NCBI GenBank assembly: GCA_937873545.1
Contig: CALMWI010000067.1
Span: forward strand, 1-10,689
DNA: 10,689 nt
Direction of reading: 5' to 3'
Source of the DNA: an uncultured bacterium
GTDB lineage: Bacteria > UBA4055
How positions within the stretch are numbered: position 1 is the first letter of the stretch; every line of letters begins with the position of its first letter. The notes beneath the pieces are model-generated. The model ran no database searches and was not told the DNA's origin. It saw only the letters and a program-made list of their open reading frames with translations. This document shows positions 1 through 5,983 of the stretch, in pieces. A program made the position numbers and the translations under genes.

Positions 1-67
1 AAAGTATATAAAGGATATCAAGGACCATTGCAGTGAAAAGCAGCCATAAAACAGGGTTAATCAACAT
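1..67 (-). CDS. 5' end of a probable membrane protein (runs off the left edge)
   Basis: An open frame starts at an ATG at 67-65 and stays open for 22 codons to the window edge. The start codon overlaps the TGA stop of the heptosyltransferase gene (63-61), a common arrangement for translationally coupled genes. The visible residues are strongly hydrophobic (M-L-I-N-P-V-L-W-L-L-F-T-A-M-V-L-D-I-L-Y) and look like a first membrane segment or an uncleaved signal. No clear Shine-Dalgarno sequence precedes the ATG, so translation would depend on coupling. Too little is visible to name a family. Being downstream of a glycosyltransferase, an envelope function is possible but not shown. The frame could also be a chance opening of 67 nt. 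Confidence 0.45.
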   Translation of the reverse strand, partial: MLINPVLWLLFTAMVLDILYIL

Positions 68-1059
68 TTAAGAAAATCGGTTATAGTTTTATAAACTGAT
101 TCGGGAGATATATTTCTCATGCATTTAAAATGACCTCTGGGACATTTCTTTCTTCCGAAATGTGTACACGGTCTGCATTTTAGATCGTTCACTTCAACAG
201 CTATGAAACCAGTTGAATAAGGAAAAAAACCCAGTTCTTCTGTTGTACAACCGAATATAGCGACAGTTTTCTTTTTAAAACATTCTGCAAGATGCATTGG
301 TCCGTTATCGTTAGTGATGACGACCTGAGCGTATTTTATAACTGCGGCAGTTTCTTCCAGACTGAGTTTTCCTGTCAGATTTACACACTTCCCGTTTTTT
401 TCCCCGCATATAAATCTGCCTGTCATTTCTTCAAACTCTCCTTTACCGACAACAATTATTTTCTTGAATTTATTGTCCAGAAACATTATTTCCGCAAGAT
501 CTTTAAAATATTCTTTAGGCCACATTTTGGTTAAATAACTTGCTCCGGGAATAAAGACTGCATAGGGTTCTTTTTTCAGACTGTATTTGGCTACGGTTGC
601 AGTCTCGCGGTCCGTATCGGGGAAAAAACTAAGATCCCACTTTTCAGGAGTTTGGATTCCCGATTTGTTGAGAGCTGAAAAATACATTTTTGTTGCTGGT
701 ATTATATCGTATTTCCTTTTAAAAAAAACAAGCAGAAATCTTTCTATTACCCTTTTATTGTACCGGAACACATTTCTGAGACCCCTTGTCAGAAAATATG
801 TTTTGGAATTTTTGTGCAGGTCAAAAATTAAATCGTATTCTGACGATCTTATATTTTTTCTTATTTCTTTAAGGTTTTCGCCTTTTTCAAAAGCAATAAT
901 TTTGTCAATGTTCGGATTGTTCCTTAATGTCTCTTCAAAATTTTTATACACTACCCAGTGTATCTCTGATCCTGGATAGGTTTTCTTTAGAACTTCTGGT
1001 ACCGGAGTGGCCAGAAGGATATCACCCATCGAAGAGAGTCTCAAAATTAGAATTTTCAA
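61..1059 (-). CDS. ADP-heptose:LPS heptosyltransferase family protein (GT9)
   Basis: This 332-residue protein belongs to glycosyltransferase family 9, cytoplasmic or inner-membrane-associated enzymes that add heptose from ADP-heptose to the lipopolysaccharide core. The N-terminus has the family opening (ILILRLSSMGDILLATP, where SSMGD lies at the acceptor side). The C-terminal half carries the donor-site motif TNDNGPMHLA, followed by an FG-T-EELGFFPY stretch and a cysteine cluster C-x2-C-x7-C-x6-C. The length fits the family (about 320-350). The start is a TTG at 1059-1057: GGAG lies 6 nt upstream (1069-1066), and the frame then reads MKILILRL, the usual start. The gene lies just behind the csp terminator and overlaps the next minus-strand ORF by 7 nt. 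Whether it is WaaC-, WaaF- or WaaQ-like cannot be told from the sequence alone; some GT9 members transfer other sugars. Confidence 0.88.
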   Translation of the reverse strand: MKILILRLSSMGDILLATPVPEVLKKTYPGSEIHWVVYKNFEETLRNNPNIDKIIAFEKGENLKEIRKNIRSSEYDLIFDLHKNSKTYFLTRGLRNVFRYNKRVIERFLLVFFKRKYDIIPATKMYFSALNKSGIQTPEKWDLSFFPDTDRETATVAKYSLKKEPYAVFIPGASYLTKMWPKEYFKDLAEIMFLDNKFKKIIVVGKGEFEEMTGRFICGEKNGKCVNLTGKLSLEETAAVIKYAQVVITNDNGPMHLAECFKKKTVAIFGCTTEELGFFPYSTGFIAVEVNDLKCRPCTHFGRKKCPRGHFKCMRNISPESVYKTITDFLKC

Positions 1060-1081
1060 ATTACGCTCCGATATTCATTAA

Positions 1082-1109
1082 ATAAAAATGCGACGGGATC
1101 CGTCGCATT
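1082..1109 (-). terminator. Rho-independent terminator of the csp gene
   Basis: A perfect 10-bp inverted repeat (AATGCGACGG at 1087-1096 and CCGTCGCATT at 1100-1109) encloses a 3-nt loop. On the minus strand it is followed by TTTATTT, which with the end of the stem gives a U-rich tail. On the plus strand no T-tract follows, so it acts in the direction of csp. It lies 23 nt past the csp stop and only about 17 nt before the GGAG site of the heptosyltransferase gene. Confidence 0.85.
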
Positions 1110-1132
1110 AATACTATATTCGATACATTTAT

Positions 1133-1342
1133 CTATATAGTTTTTACATCCTGTGCTTGAGGACCCTTGTCGTTTTCGATTACGCTGAATTCTACTTTCT
1201 GACCGTCTTGAAGTGTCTTAAAACCGTCATTTTTAATTGCAGAATAATGGACGAAAATGTCTCTTCCGCCGTCAGTTGTGATGAATCCGTATCCTTTGGA
1301 AGAATCGAACCATTTCACAGAACCAGTTTCACGCTCTGTCAT
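1133..1342 (-). CDS. CspA-family cold-shock protein
   Basis: This is a 69-residue single cold-shock domain, the typical full length. The two RNA-binding motifs are clear: RNP1 as KGYGFI (residues 16-21) and RNP2 as IFVHY (29-33), with the conserved aromatic W11/F12 and an alanine-glutamine-rich end (GPQAQDV). Such proteins bind single-stranded RNA and DNA in the cytoplasm and melt mRNA structure, either on cold shock or constitutively. Translation starts at ATG 1342-1340 with a strong AGGAGG (1356-1351) at 8-nt spacing. A leader of about 100 nt with hairpins and a hairpin terminator mark it as its own transcription unit, divergent from the mltC-like gene. Which Csp paralogue it corresponds to, and whether it is cold-induced, cannot be told from the coding sequence. 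Confidence 0.96.
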   Translation of the reverse strand: MTERETGSVKWFDSSKGYGFITTDGGRDIFVHYSAIKNDGFKTLQDGQKVEFSVIENDKGPQAQDVKTI

Positions 1343-1440
1343 TTTTGCTACCTCCTAATTAAAAATTTGAATTTGGATCAGAAAGCTGACGGGAGTTTTA
1401 ACCCTCCGTAAGCACTCAGTCCACACATGGAAAACCATGA
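1343..1440 (-). promoter_or_regulatory. Structured 5' leader of the csp gene
   Basis: Between the likely transcription start (near 1440) and the csp ATG lie three elements in transcript order. First is a perfect 5-bp hairpin with a 4-nt loop, CATGG/CCATG (1439-1426). Second is a GGAG/CTCC hairpin with a one-base bulge and outer pairs A-U and C-G (1409-1389). Third is the ribosome binding site AGGAGG (1356-1351). The CTCC of the second hairpin (1395-1392) could instead pair with GGAG inside the ribosome binding site (1355-1352). The leader could thus exist in two mutually exclusive forms. CspA-family leaders are known to act as RNA thermosensors in E. coli; that this one does is inference. Confidence 0.4.
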
Positions 1441-1446
1441 TGACAG

Positions 1447-1475
1447 AATTTAATACAATATTATTATTTGCGCAA
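1447..1475 (-). promoter_or_regulatory. Possible csp promoter
   Basis: On the minus strand a TTGCGC (1475-1470) and a TAAATT (1452-1447) stand 17 nt apart, each matching four of six bases of the sigma-70-type consensus. Transcription would start near 1440, just at the first leader hairpin. The surrounding 70 nt are very AT-rich and other pairings of hexamers are possible, so this is a weak call. The divergent promoter for the mltC-like gene must lie in the same 267-nt gap; the best -35 candidate there is TTTACA at 1531-1536, without a convincing -10. Confidence 0.3.
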
Positions 1476-1609
1476 CACAAATATTCACTTTCATTCAATT
1501 AATTTTAATTTGTATATTTTAACATTGATTTTTACAAAATATTTCACTAATTTATTGATAAAGGTCAAATCCTTTTTTAAAAAAAGCGATAATTACATAG
1601 GAGCGTTTC

Positions 1610-3283
1610 ATGAAAAAATATTTGCTGACTTTGTTAACGCTTGTTCTTTGTGCTTCCGGAATTGCTCAGGAATCTGAACTTGAAAAATACAAAAAAATGC
1701 AGCAGGAAGATATAAATCAGTGGAAACAGGAACGCGATGCTGAGCTTGATGCCTATAAAGCGAGAGTTGAAAAAGAGAGAAAAGAATGGCAGGAATATGT
1801 AAAAAGCGTAAGAGGAAAATGGGGGGAATTCTCAGATACCACCCCTAAAACATGGTCGAATTACGGAAATGATCTTAATTCACTTGGAAAAGTGGATTTT
1901 GATAATAATAAAGTTGAGATCGCCGCCCTTGTTGAAACCGATGACCCCAAAAAAGCGGAAGCATTAATTGAAAAACAGCTTGAAATTCTTTTGAATGAAA
2001 AAGAACAGGGAACGAATAAGAGATTTATGGAAAATCAGATAGCTTTTGAAAAAGCCAAAGCTGAGGATGAGAAAAAATCTTTAGAAAAACAAAAAGAGTT
2101 CGATGATATGCGGATAAAAATCGAAAAAAAGGCTGCCGAAGATAAAAGAATTCTTGAAGAAAAACGGATCGCGGAGTTAAAGAAAATCGAAGCGGAAAAA
2201 CTTGCCCTGGAAAAGAAAAAGGCTGATGAGCAGGCTCTTCTTGAGCAGGAAAAAAAGGCTCAGGAGGAAAAGAAGATACTTGAGCAGAAAAAGAAAGAGC
2301 TTGAGAGAAAAATTCAGGAAGAACAGCAGTTGGAAGCTAAAAACAAAGCTCTGGAAGAACAGAAAAAAGTAGAAGCCGAAAGAAGAGCTCTTGAAGAAAA
2401 GATAGCCGAAGCCAAAAGAAAAGAATTAGAAGAGCAGAGAAAAATAGCGGACCAGAAAGCTCTATTAGAAAAAAAAGAACAGGAGCTTAAGAAAAAACTT
2501 GATGAAGAAAAAGCTCTTGTCGAAAAAGCCGAGAAAGAGAAAAAGAAAGAACTGGAAGCGAAAAAAGAAAAAGAAGAAGAGAAACTTGTCAAAGCTGTGA
2601 ACAGCTCAAACAGCAAAGAATTCATTAAAGAAAAGGTTAAAACTGAAGTTAAAAAAGAAGTGGTCGTAGGAGAAGACGGTAAAGCCAGAACTAAGTATTC
2701 AGTAACTCTTGACATGGTTCCGAACAGCGTGCAGAAGAGAGCGGAGAATTACATTGACATGGTGCAGAAATATAGTGAAAAAAACGAGTTGGACCCGTCT
2801 TTAGTTCTTGCGCTGATACATACCGAATCGGCCTTTAACCCCAAAGCTTTTTCAAGAAGACCTGACGGAACGCCTATGGCCTGCGGACTTATGCAGATAA
2901 TACCTTCACAGGCTGGTCGTGATGCCCACAAGGCTCTTTTCGGCAAAGATAAAATAGTCGAGTCAGAATACCTTTTCGATCCTGAGAATAATCTGAATAT
3001 GGGCACATGGTATCTGAAGAACCTGACTAAATGGTGGAACAACTACGAGAAAAAGAATTTCGGAAAAACAAGCAGCGCCGAAAAAAACGAATTCTATGCT
3101 ATCTCTTCGTATAATCAGGGAATGGGAACAATATTGAACAAAGCATACAAAAAACATCAGCTCATTGATAAAACCGAAGATGAGGCTTATCAATTACTCA
3201 TTACTGAAAATGATGTTCCCAAAGAGGGAAGAGATTATTTAAAAAGAGTAGCTGAAAGAAAAAAACTTTATAAAAAAGATTAA
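1610..3283 (+). CDS. mltC: MltC-like lytic murein transglycosylase with a long coiled coil
   Basis: A 557-residue exported enzyme expected to cleave the MurNAc-GlcNAc bond of peptidoglycan with formation of 1,6-anhydroMurNAc. A signal peptide covers residues 1-19 with a likely cut after S-G-I-A. C14 sits in a poor lipobox (LVLC), so lipoprotein status is doubtful, although E. coli MltC is one. Residues about 20-65 form a Lys/Glu/Gln-rich helix. Residues about 66-115 resemble the MltC N-terminal domain (KTWSNYGNDL, VDFDNNKVEIAAL, TDDP). About 140-330 is a continuous Lys/Glu/Ala coiled coil. From about 360 (YSVTLDMVPN) follows the SLT domain, with catalytic E406 in HTESAFNP, GLMQII (426-431) and YNQG (501-504). 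AGGAG lies 6 nt before the ATG. E. coli MltC has 359 residues, so the coil accounts for the extra length. It probably heads the operon with greA. Confidence 0.88.
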   Translation: MKKYLLTLLTLVLCASGIAQESELEKYKKMQQEDINQWKQERDAELDAYKARVEKERKEWQEYVKSVRGKWGEFSDTTPKTWSNYGNDLNSLGKVDFDNNKVEIAALVETDDPKKAEALIEKQLEILLNEKEQGTNKRFMENQIAFEKAKAEDEKKSLEKQKEFDDMRIKIEKKAAEDKRILEEKRIAELKKIEAEKLALEKKKADEQALLEQEKKAQEEKKILEQKKKELERKIQEEQQLEAKNKALEEQKKVEAERRALEEKIAEAKRKELEEQRKIADQKALLEKKEQELKKKLDEEKALVEKAEKEKKKELEAKKEKEEEKLVKAVNSSNSKEFIKEKVKTEVKKEVVVGEDGKARTKYSVTLDMVPNSVQKRAENYIDMVQKYSEKNELDPSLVLALIHTESAFNPKAFSRRPDGTPMACGLMQIIPSQAGRDAHKALFGKDKIVESEYLFDPENNLNMGTWYLKNLTKWWNNYEKKNFGKTSSAEKNEFYAISSYNQGMGTILNKAYKKHQLIDKTEDEAYQLLITENDVPKEGRDYLKRVAERKKLYKKD

Positions 3284-3329
3284 CTGAATAAAAAATATTA
3301 ATGAACTGAACCTAAAAAACGGGCTTGAA

Positions 3330-3803
3330 ATGAATTATTTGACAGAAGAAGGAATGAAGAAAATAGTTGAGAAACTATATAACTATAAACATGTTGAAAG
3401 AGATATCCTATTAAAAAGAGTCAATGAAGCCAGAAAACTTGGCGATCTGAGAGAGAACGGTGATTACAAAGCCGCAAAAGAAGATCTGACTAACCTTGAC
3501 ATCAGGATCAATGAGCTTGAGCAGTATATTGCAGAAAGTCAGATCATAAAAAAGTCCGTAAAATCAAAAGATCATTCCGTCAGGATTATGAGCAAAGTAA
3601 AGATTAAAGATCATACAAGGAATAAAGAACTTGAGTTCACTCTTGTGTCTCAGGCCGAAGCAGATCCGACCGAAGGCAAGATCTCTGCAGATTCCCCTAT
3701 CGGAAAAGGTCTTTTAGGCAAAAAACTGGGAGAAAGATTCAAAATTAAAATACCTATCGGCGATATCGATGTCGAAATTCTCGAAATTAATTCAGATTAT
3801 TAA
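3330..3803 (+). CDS. greA: Transcription elongation factor GreA/GreB
   Basis: A 157-residue transcript-cleavage factor that enters the secondary channel of RNA polymerase and stimulates removal of the backtracked RNA 3' end. The N-terminal coiled coil (about residues 1-72) carries the tip motif LGDLRENGDYKAAKE, with D39 and E42 at the places of the metal-coordinating D41 and E44 of E. coli GreA. The C-terminal half (about 80-157) has the FKBP-like domain, with the family signature SPIGKGLLGKKLGERFKI. Length matches GreA (158 in E. coli). The start codon has only a weak purine-rich site (GGG at 3321), and an out-of-frame ATG at 3301 meets a stop after two codons. It lies 46 nt after mltC and 18 nt before yebC with no terminator, so co-transcription is likely. 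GreA is preferred to GreB on sequence feel, not on a decisive residue. Confidence 0.95.
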   Translation: MNYLTEEGMKKIVEKLYNYKHVERDILLKRVNEARKLGDLRENGDYKAAKEDLTNLDIRINELEQYIAESQIIKKSVKSKDHSVRIMSKVKIKDHTRNKELEFTLVSQAEADPTEGKISADSPIGKGLLGKKLGERFKIKIPIGDIDVEILEINSDY

Positions 3804-3821
3804 ATTTTAGGAGTTTATACA

Positions 3822-4568
3822 ATGTCCGGACATTCCAAATGGGCAACCATTAAAAGAAAAAAAGAAAAAACCGATGCTGCAAGAGGAAAAATTTTCACAA
3901 AATATCTGAAAGAGGTGATGACAGCTTCAAAAATGGGCGGGAGCAACGAAAGTGCCAATCCGAGATTGAAAACCGCTATCATGAAAGCCAAATCGGCAAA
4001 TGTGCCTCTTGAAAGTATAACAAAAGCGAAACTTAAAGGCGCAGGCGAACTGCCGGGAGTATCTTACGAGGACATTAATTACGAAGGCTACGGTCCCGGT
4101 GGAGTTGCGATAATAGTTGAGACAATGACCGACAACAAAGTCAGAACTGTCGGAGAGGTCAGACATATTTTTACAAGGTTCGGCGGAAATCTCGGCGAGA
4201 ACGGATCTGTCGGATGGATGTTTAAAAAGATCGGCCAGATTGTTATAGATGCCGGCGGCAAAAGCGAGGATCAGGTAATGGAAGACGCTTTGGAAGCAGG
4301 CGCGGAAGATATGAGAAAGGAAGAAGACAAATTTATAATTACTACAGCCTATGAAGACTATCTTAGTGTATGCGATAAACTTGAAAAAAAATATGAATTT
4401 GAGTCTAATGAAGTGACCATGATATCTGAGAACAGCGTCAAAGTCCCGTCCGACAAAGTGAAAAATCTTATATCACTTCTTGATAATCTTGAAGACCTTG
4501 ACGATGTTGAGGGCGTTTACAACAATGCGGACATCGATGATGCGGATATCGAAGCTATGGATAAATAA
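3822..4568 (+). CDS. yebC: YebC/PmpR-family (TACO1-like) protein
   Basis: A 248-residue protein with the hallmark N-terminus MSGHSKWATIKRKKEKTDA-RGKIFTK and the central YEGYGPGGVA and NR-like TVGEVRHIFTRFGGNLGENGSVGWMF stretches that define the family. The length agrees with the usual 240-250. Family members have been described as DNA-binding regulators (PmpR), and YebC-type proteins and mitochondrial TACO1 also as translation factors that help ribosomes through proline-rich or other difficult stretches. Which role applies here is not visible. AGGAG stands 8 nt before the ATG (3809-3813). The order yebC-ruvC-ruvA is a widespread arrangement and supports all three calls. The C-terminus is unusually acidic (DDADIEAMDK). 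Confidence 0.96.
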   Translation: MSGHSKWATIKRKKEKTDAARGKIFTKYLKEVMTASKMGGSNESANPRLKTAIMKAKSANVPLESITKAKLKGAGELPGVSYEDINYEGYGPGGVAIIVETMTDNKVRTVGEVRHIFTRFGGNLGENGSVGWMFKKIGQIVIDAGGKSEDQVMEDALEAGAEDMRKEEDKFIITTAYEDYLSVCDKLEKKYEFESNEVTMISENSVKVPSDKVKNLISLLDNLEDLDDVEGVYNNADIDDADIEAMDK

Positions 4569-4573
4569 CCCTT

Positions 4574-5074
4574 ATGAGAGTACTTGGAATTGATCCGGGA
4601 ATTTCCTGCACCGGATACGCTGTTTTAGAAACGGATCCTGTTGGAAAGATCTCTCTTGTTGAGTTGGGTGTGATCAGAACTTTGCCTTCTTCCGGAATGG
4701 CAGAAAGATTGAAAGCTATTTTTGACGGAGTATGCGAAGTTATTGTCTCTCTGGAACCTGATCATTTTGCAATTGAGTCTGTTTTTGTGGGAAAAAACAT
4801 ACAATCTGCTCTCAAGCTTGGTCATGCTAGAGGTGCGGCGATAGTAGCCGCAGCGCAGGCAGGACTTTCTGTCGCAGAATTCTCTCCCAGAGAAGTTAAA
4901 CAGAATATCACAGGTAACGGTAATGCAGATAAAGAACAGGTGCAGTTCATGGTAACGTCTATTCTAAAGTTGACTCAGGTGCCGAAACCAAACGATGCCG
5001 CTGACGCTGTTGCGATCGCTTTGTCGTTCCTGCAGACTTTTAAGTATAAACAAAAAATAAAAGAGCTTAAATAA
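4574..5074 (+). CDS. ruvC: Crossover junction endodeoxyribonuclease RuvC
   Basis: A 166-residue RNase H-fold nuclease that resolves Holliday junctions by symmetrical nicks, working with the RuvAB branch-migration complex. All four catalytic acidic residues are in place: D7 (GIDPGISCTGYAV), E68 (FAIESVF), D141 and D144 (NDAADAVAIAL). The junction-binding stretch FSPREVKQNITGNGNADKEQV (about 103-123) is also conserved. The gene starts 5 nt after the yebC stop and has no evident Shine-Dalgarno sequence, so it is probably translated by coupling to yebC. ruvA follows after 1 nt. Length is close to the E. coli protein (173). Confidence 0.97.
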   Translation: MRVLGIDPGISCTGYAVLETDPVGKISLVELGVIRTLPSSGMAERLKAIFDGVCEVIVSLEPDHFAIESVFVGKNIQSALKLGHARGAAIVAAAQAGLSVAEFSPREVKQNITGNGNADKEQVQFMVTSILKLTQVPKPNDAADAVAIALSFLQTFKYKQKIKELK

Positions 5075-5075
5075 A

Positions 5076-5675
5076 ATGATCGAAATGCTTATAGGTGAAA
5101 TCTTGTACAAAGAACCGGGAAAAGCCATAATCAATTGCGCCGGAGTAGGTTATTCTGTAAATATTTCCTCATTTACCTATTCAGCTTTGGCAGACATCGG
5201 AAAAGTTCAGACCCTTCACGCTTTTCTAAAAGTAAGGGAAGATGAAATGACATTGTTCGGTTTCGCCGATAAAAAAGAAAAAGAACTTTTTCTTATTCTC
5301 GGTTCCATAAACGGCATAGGCCCCAAAACGGCGATGCAGCTTTTATCGGACATAAAATTCGACAGATTATACAGCGCAATAGCTACCGGTGACGTAACTT
5401 TGATATCACAGGCTCATGGAATCGGAAAAAAAACTGCTCAGAAGATAGTATTCGAGCTTAAGGATAAGATCGGCAAATTTGAGGACCTGAACGCTTTAAA
5501 CATTGCGATGGGTCTTGCAAGCGATAATTCTGAGGCTGTTACCGCATTGGTCAGGCTCGGTTATAAGAACTCGGATGCAAACTCTGCGGTAGCTAAGATC
5601 ATAAAAGAAAAAGGCAAAACGATATCTACACAGGAAATTGTTAAGCTCGTCCTTCAGGAAAGAATGAAAAAATAG
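5076..5675 (+). CDS. ruvA: Holliday junction branch migration protein RuvA
   Basis: A 199-residue protein that binds the four-way junction as a tetramer and loads the RuvB motors. Domain I (about 1-63) is the OB fold, starting MIEMLIG and containing GVGYSV; E55 and D56 sit at the places of the acidic-pin residues of E. coli RuvA. Domain II has two helix-hairpin-helix motifs, NGIGPKTA (79-86) and HGIGKKTA (114-121). Domain III (about 150-199) is the flexible RuvB-contacting tail (SEAVTALVRLGYKNSDANSAV). The start at 5076 leaves 1 nt after ruvC; a later ATG at 5085 is less likely because the family begins M-I-x-x-L-x-G. ruvB, often next in line, is replaced by a copper module, so it must lie elsewhere in the genome. 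Confidence 0.97.
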   Translation: MIEMLIGEILYKEPGKAIINCAGVGYSVNISSFTYSALADIGKVQTLHAFLKVREDEMTLFGFADKKEKELFLILGSINGIGPKTAMQLLSDIKFDRLYSAIATGDVTLISQAHGIGKKTAQKIVFELKDKIGKFEDLNALNIAMGLASDNSEAVTALVRLGYKNSDANSAVAKIIKEKGKTISTQEIVKLVLQERMKK

Positions 5676-5677
5676 AA

Positions 5678-5732
5678 CATTTGTCATTTTTGTTTACTAA
5701 TATGATGTTTATATTATTAGAACGGACAAATG
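5678..5732 (+). promoter_or_regulatory. 8-bp inverted repeat flanking a possible copper-module promoter
   Basis: CATTTGTC (5678-5685) and its exact reverse complement GACAAATG (5725-5732) flank a 39-nt AT-rich stretch. That stretch contains -10-like hexamers (TATGAT at 5701-5706, TATTAT at 5712-5717), and TTGTTT (5690-5695) stands 16 nt before TATTAT. The right arm ends on the first G of the GGAG ribosome binding site of the HMA ORF. The pair could be operator half-sites around a promoter or, in read-through RNA from ruvA, a stem that touches the ribosome binding site. It does not resemble the CopY or CueR operator patterns. An 8-bp repeat at this distance could also be chance. Confidence 0.35.
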
Positions 5733-5743
5733 GAGATTCGAAA

Positions 5744-5983
5744 TTGAAAAAAGAGTTAAAATTTAATATATATGGAATGCACTGCGCAAGCTGCTCGGCT
5801 CTCATAGAGATTTCTCTGAAAAATAAAAATGGTATAGAGAATGTTTCTGTCAGCTTGTTAACGAACACCGCTGCAATGATAATTGATGAGAACGAAATAA
5901 AAACGACTGACATTATTCAGATAATTGAAAATTTGGGATACAAAGCGGAACTCGCAGAGGAAGGCGAAAAAAAAAAGCCTTGA
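5744..5983 (+). CDS. HMA-domain copper chaperone, or N-terminal domain of the CopA ATPase
   Basis: This ORF encodes one heavy-metal-associated domain. From the preferred start, TTG at 5744, it has 79 residues, with the Cu+-binding loop GMHCASC at 11-17 (ligands C14 and C17), preceded by a first beta strand (KELKFNIY) and followed by the family's later stretches (NGIENVSVSLLTNTAAMI, IIENLGYKAEL). TTG 5744 is chosen because GGAG (5732-5735) is 8 nt upstream and the protein then starts MKKELKF as usual for HMA domains. The longer in-frame opening from TTG 5681 adds 21 unrelated hydrophobic residues and has no ribosome binding site. The ORF ends in Lys-Lys-Lys-Pro at a TGA overlapping the ATPase ORF. 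Read normally it gives a CopZ-like chaperone; after a -1 shift in its terminal A-run it becomes the N-terminal domain of a 720-residue CopA. Confidence 0.85.
   Translation: MKKELKFNIYGMHCASCSALIEISLKNKNGIENVSVSLLTNTAAMIIDENEIKTTDIIQIIENLGYKAELAEEGEKKKP
5957..5983 (+). other. copA: Candidate -1 programmed frameshift (or transcription slippage) site
   Basis: The end of the HMA ORF has ten A's in a row (5967-5976) followed by G. In the HMA frame this includes A AAA AAG (5971-5977), the slippery heptamer used by E. coli dnaX. GAGGAAGG (5957-5964) lies 6 nt upstream, where an internal Shine-Dalgarno would promote a -1 shift. The zero-frame stop TGA (5981-5983) comes one codon after the heptamer. 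After a -1 shift, reading goes on GCC, TTG, ACA, GAT into the ATPase. The -1 frame is open back to 5929, so the ORFs overlap by about 50 nt. AAGGC (5961-5965) and GCCTT (5977-5981) form a 5-bp inverted repeat around the run. No convincing downstream stimulatory stem was found. Confidence 0.6.

Noticed and set aside
130..190. Cysteine cluster C-x2-C-x7-C-x6-C in the heptosyltransferase, as a possible new metal site
   Set aside because: As far as I recall, this cysteine pattern occurs in a known subset of GT9 proteins, so it is a family trait rather than a novelty of this locus.
587..979. Plus-strand frame of 130 codons opposite the heptosyltransferase gene
   Set aside because: It lies wholly within a conserved gene on the other strand, with no ribosome binding site and no recognisable domain.
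1572..1585. T-run/A-run palindrome before the mltC ribosome binding site, as an attenuator
   Set aside because: Only A-T pairs with no loop of substance; a homopolymer pair of this kind is common in AT-rich intergenic DNA.
2314..2715. Open minus-strand frame of 133 codons rich in Ser, Phe and Leu
   Set aside because: It is the antisense of the Lys/Glu-rich coiled-coil codons of the mltC-like gene (AAA/GAA read backwards as TTT/TTC). No ribosome binding site or family likeness.
5681..5743. Longer N-terminus for the HMA protein, starting at TTG 5681
   Set aside because: The extra 21 residues resemble no HMA extension, the start lacks a ribosome binding site, and TTG 5744 has GGAG at ideal spacing.
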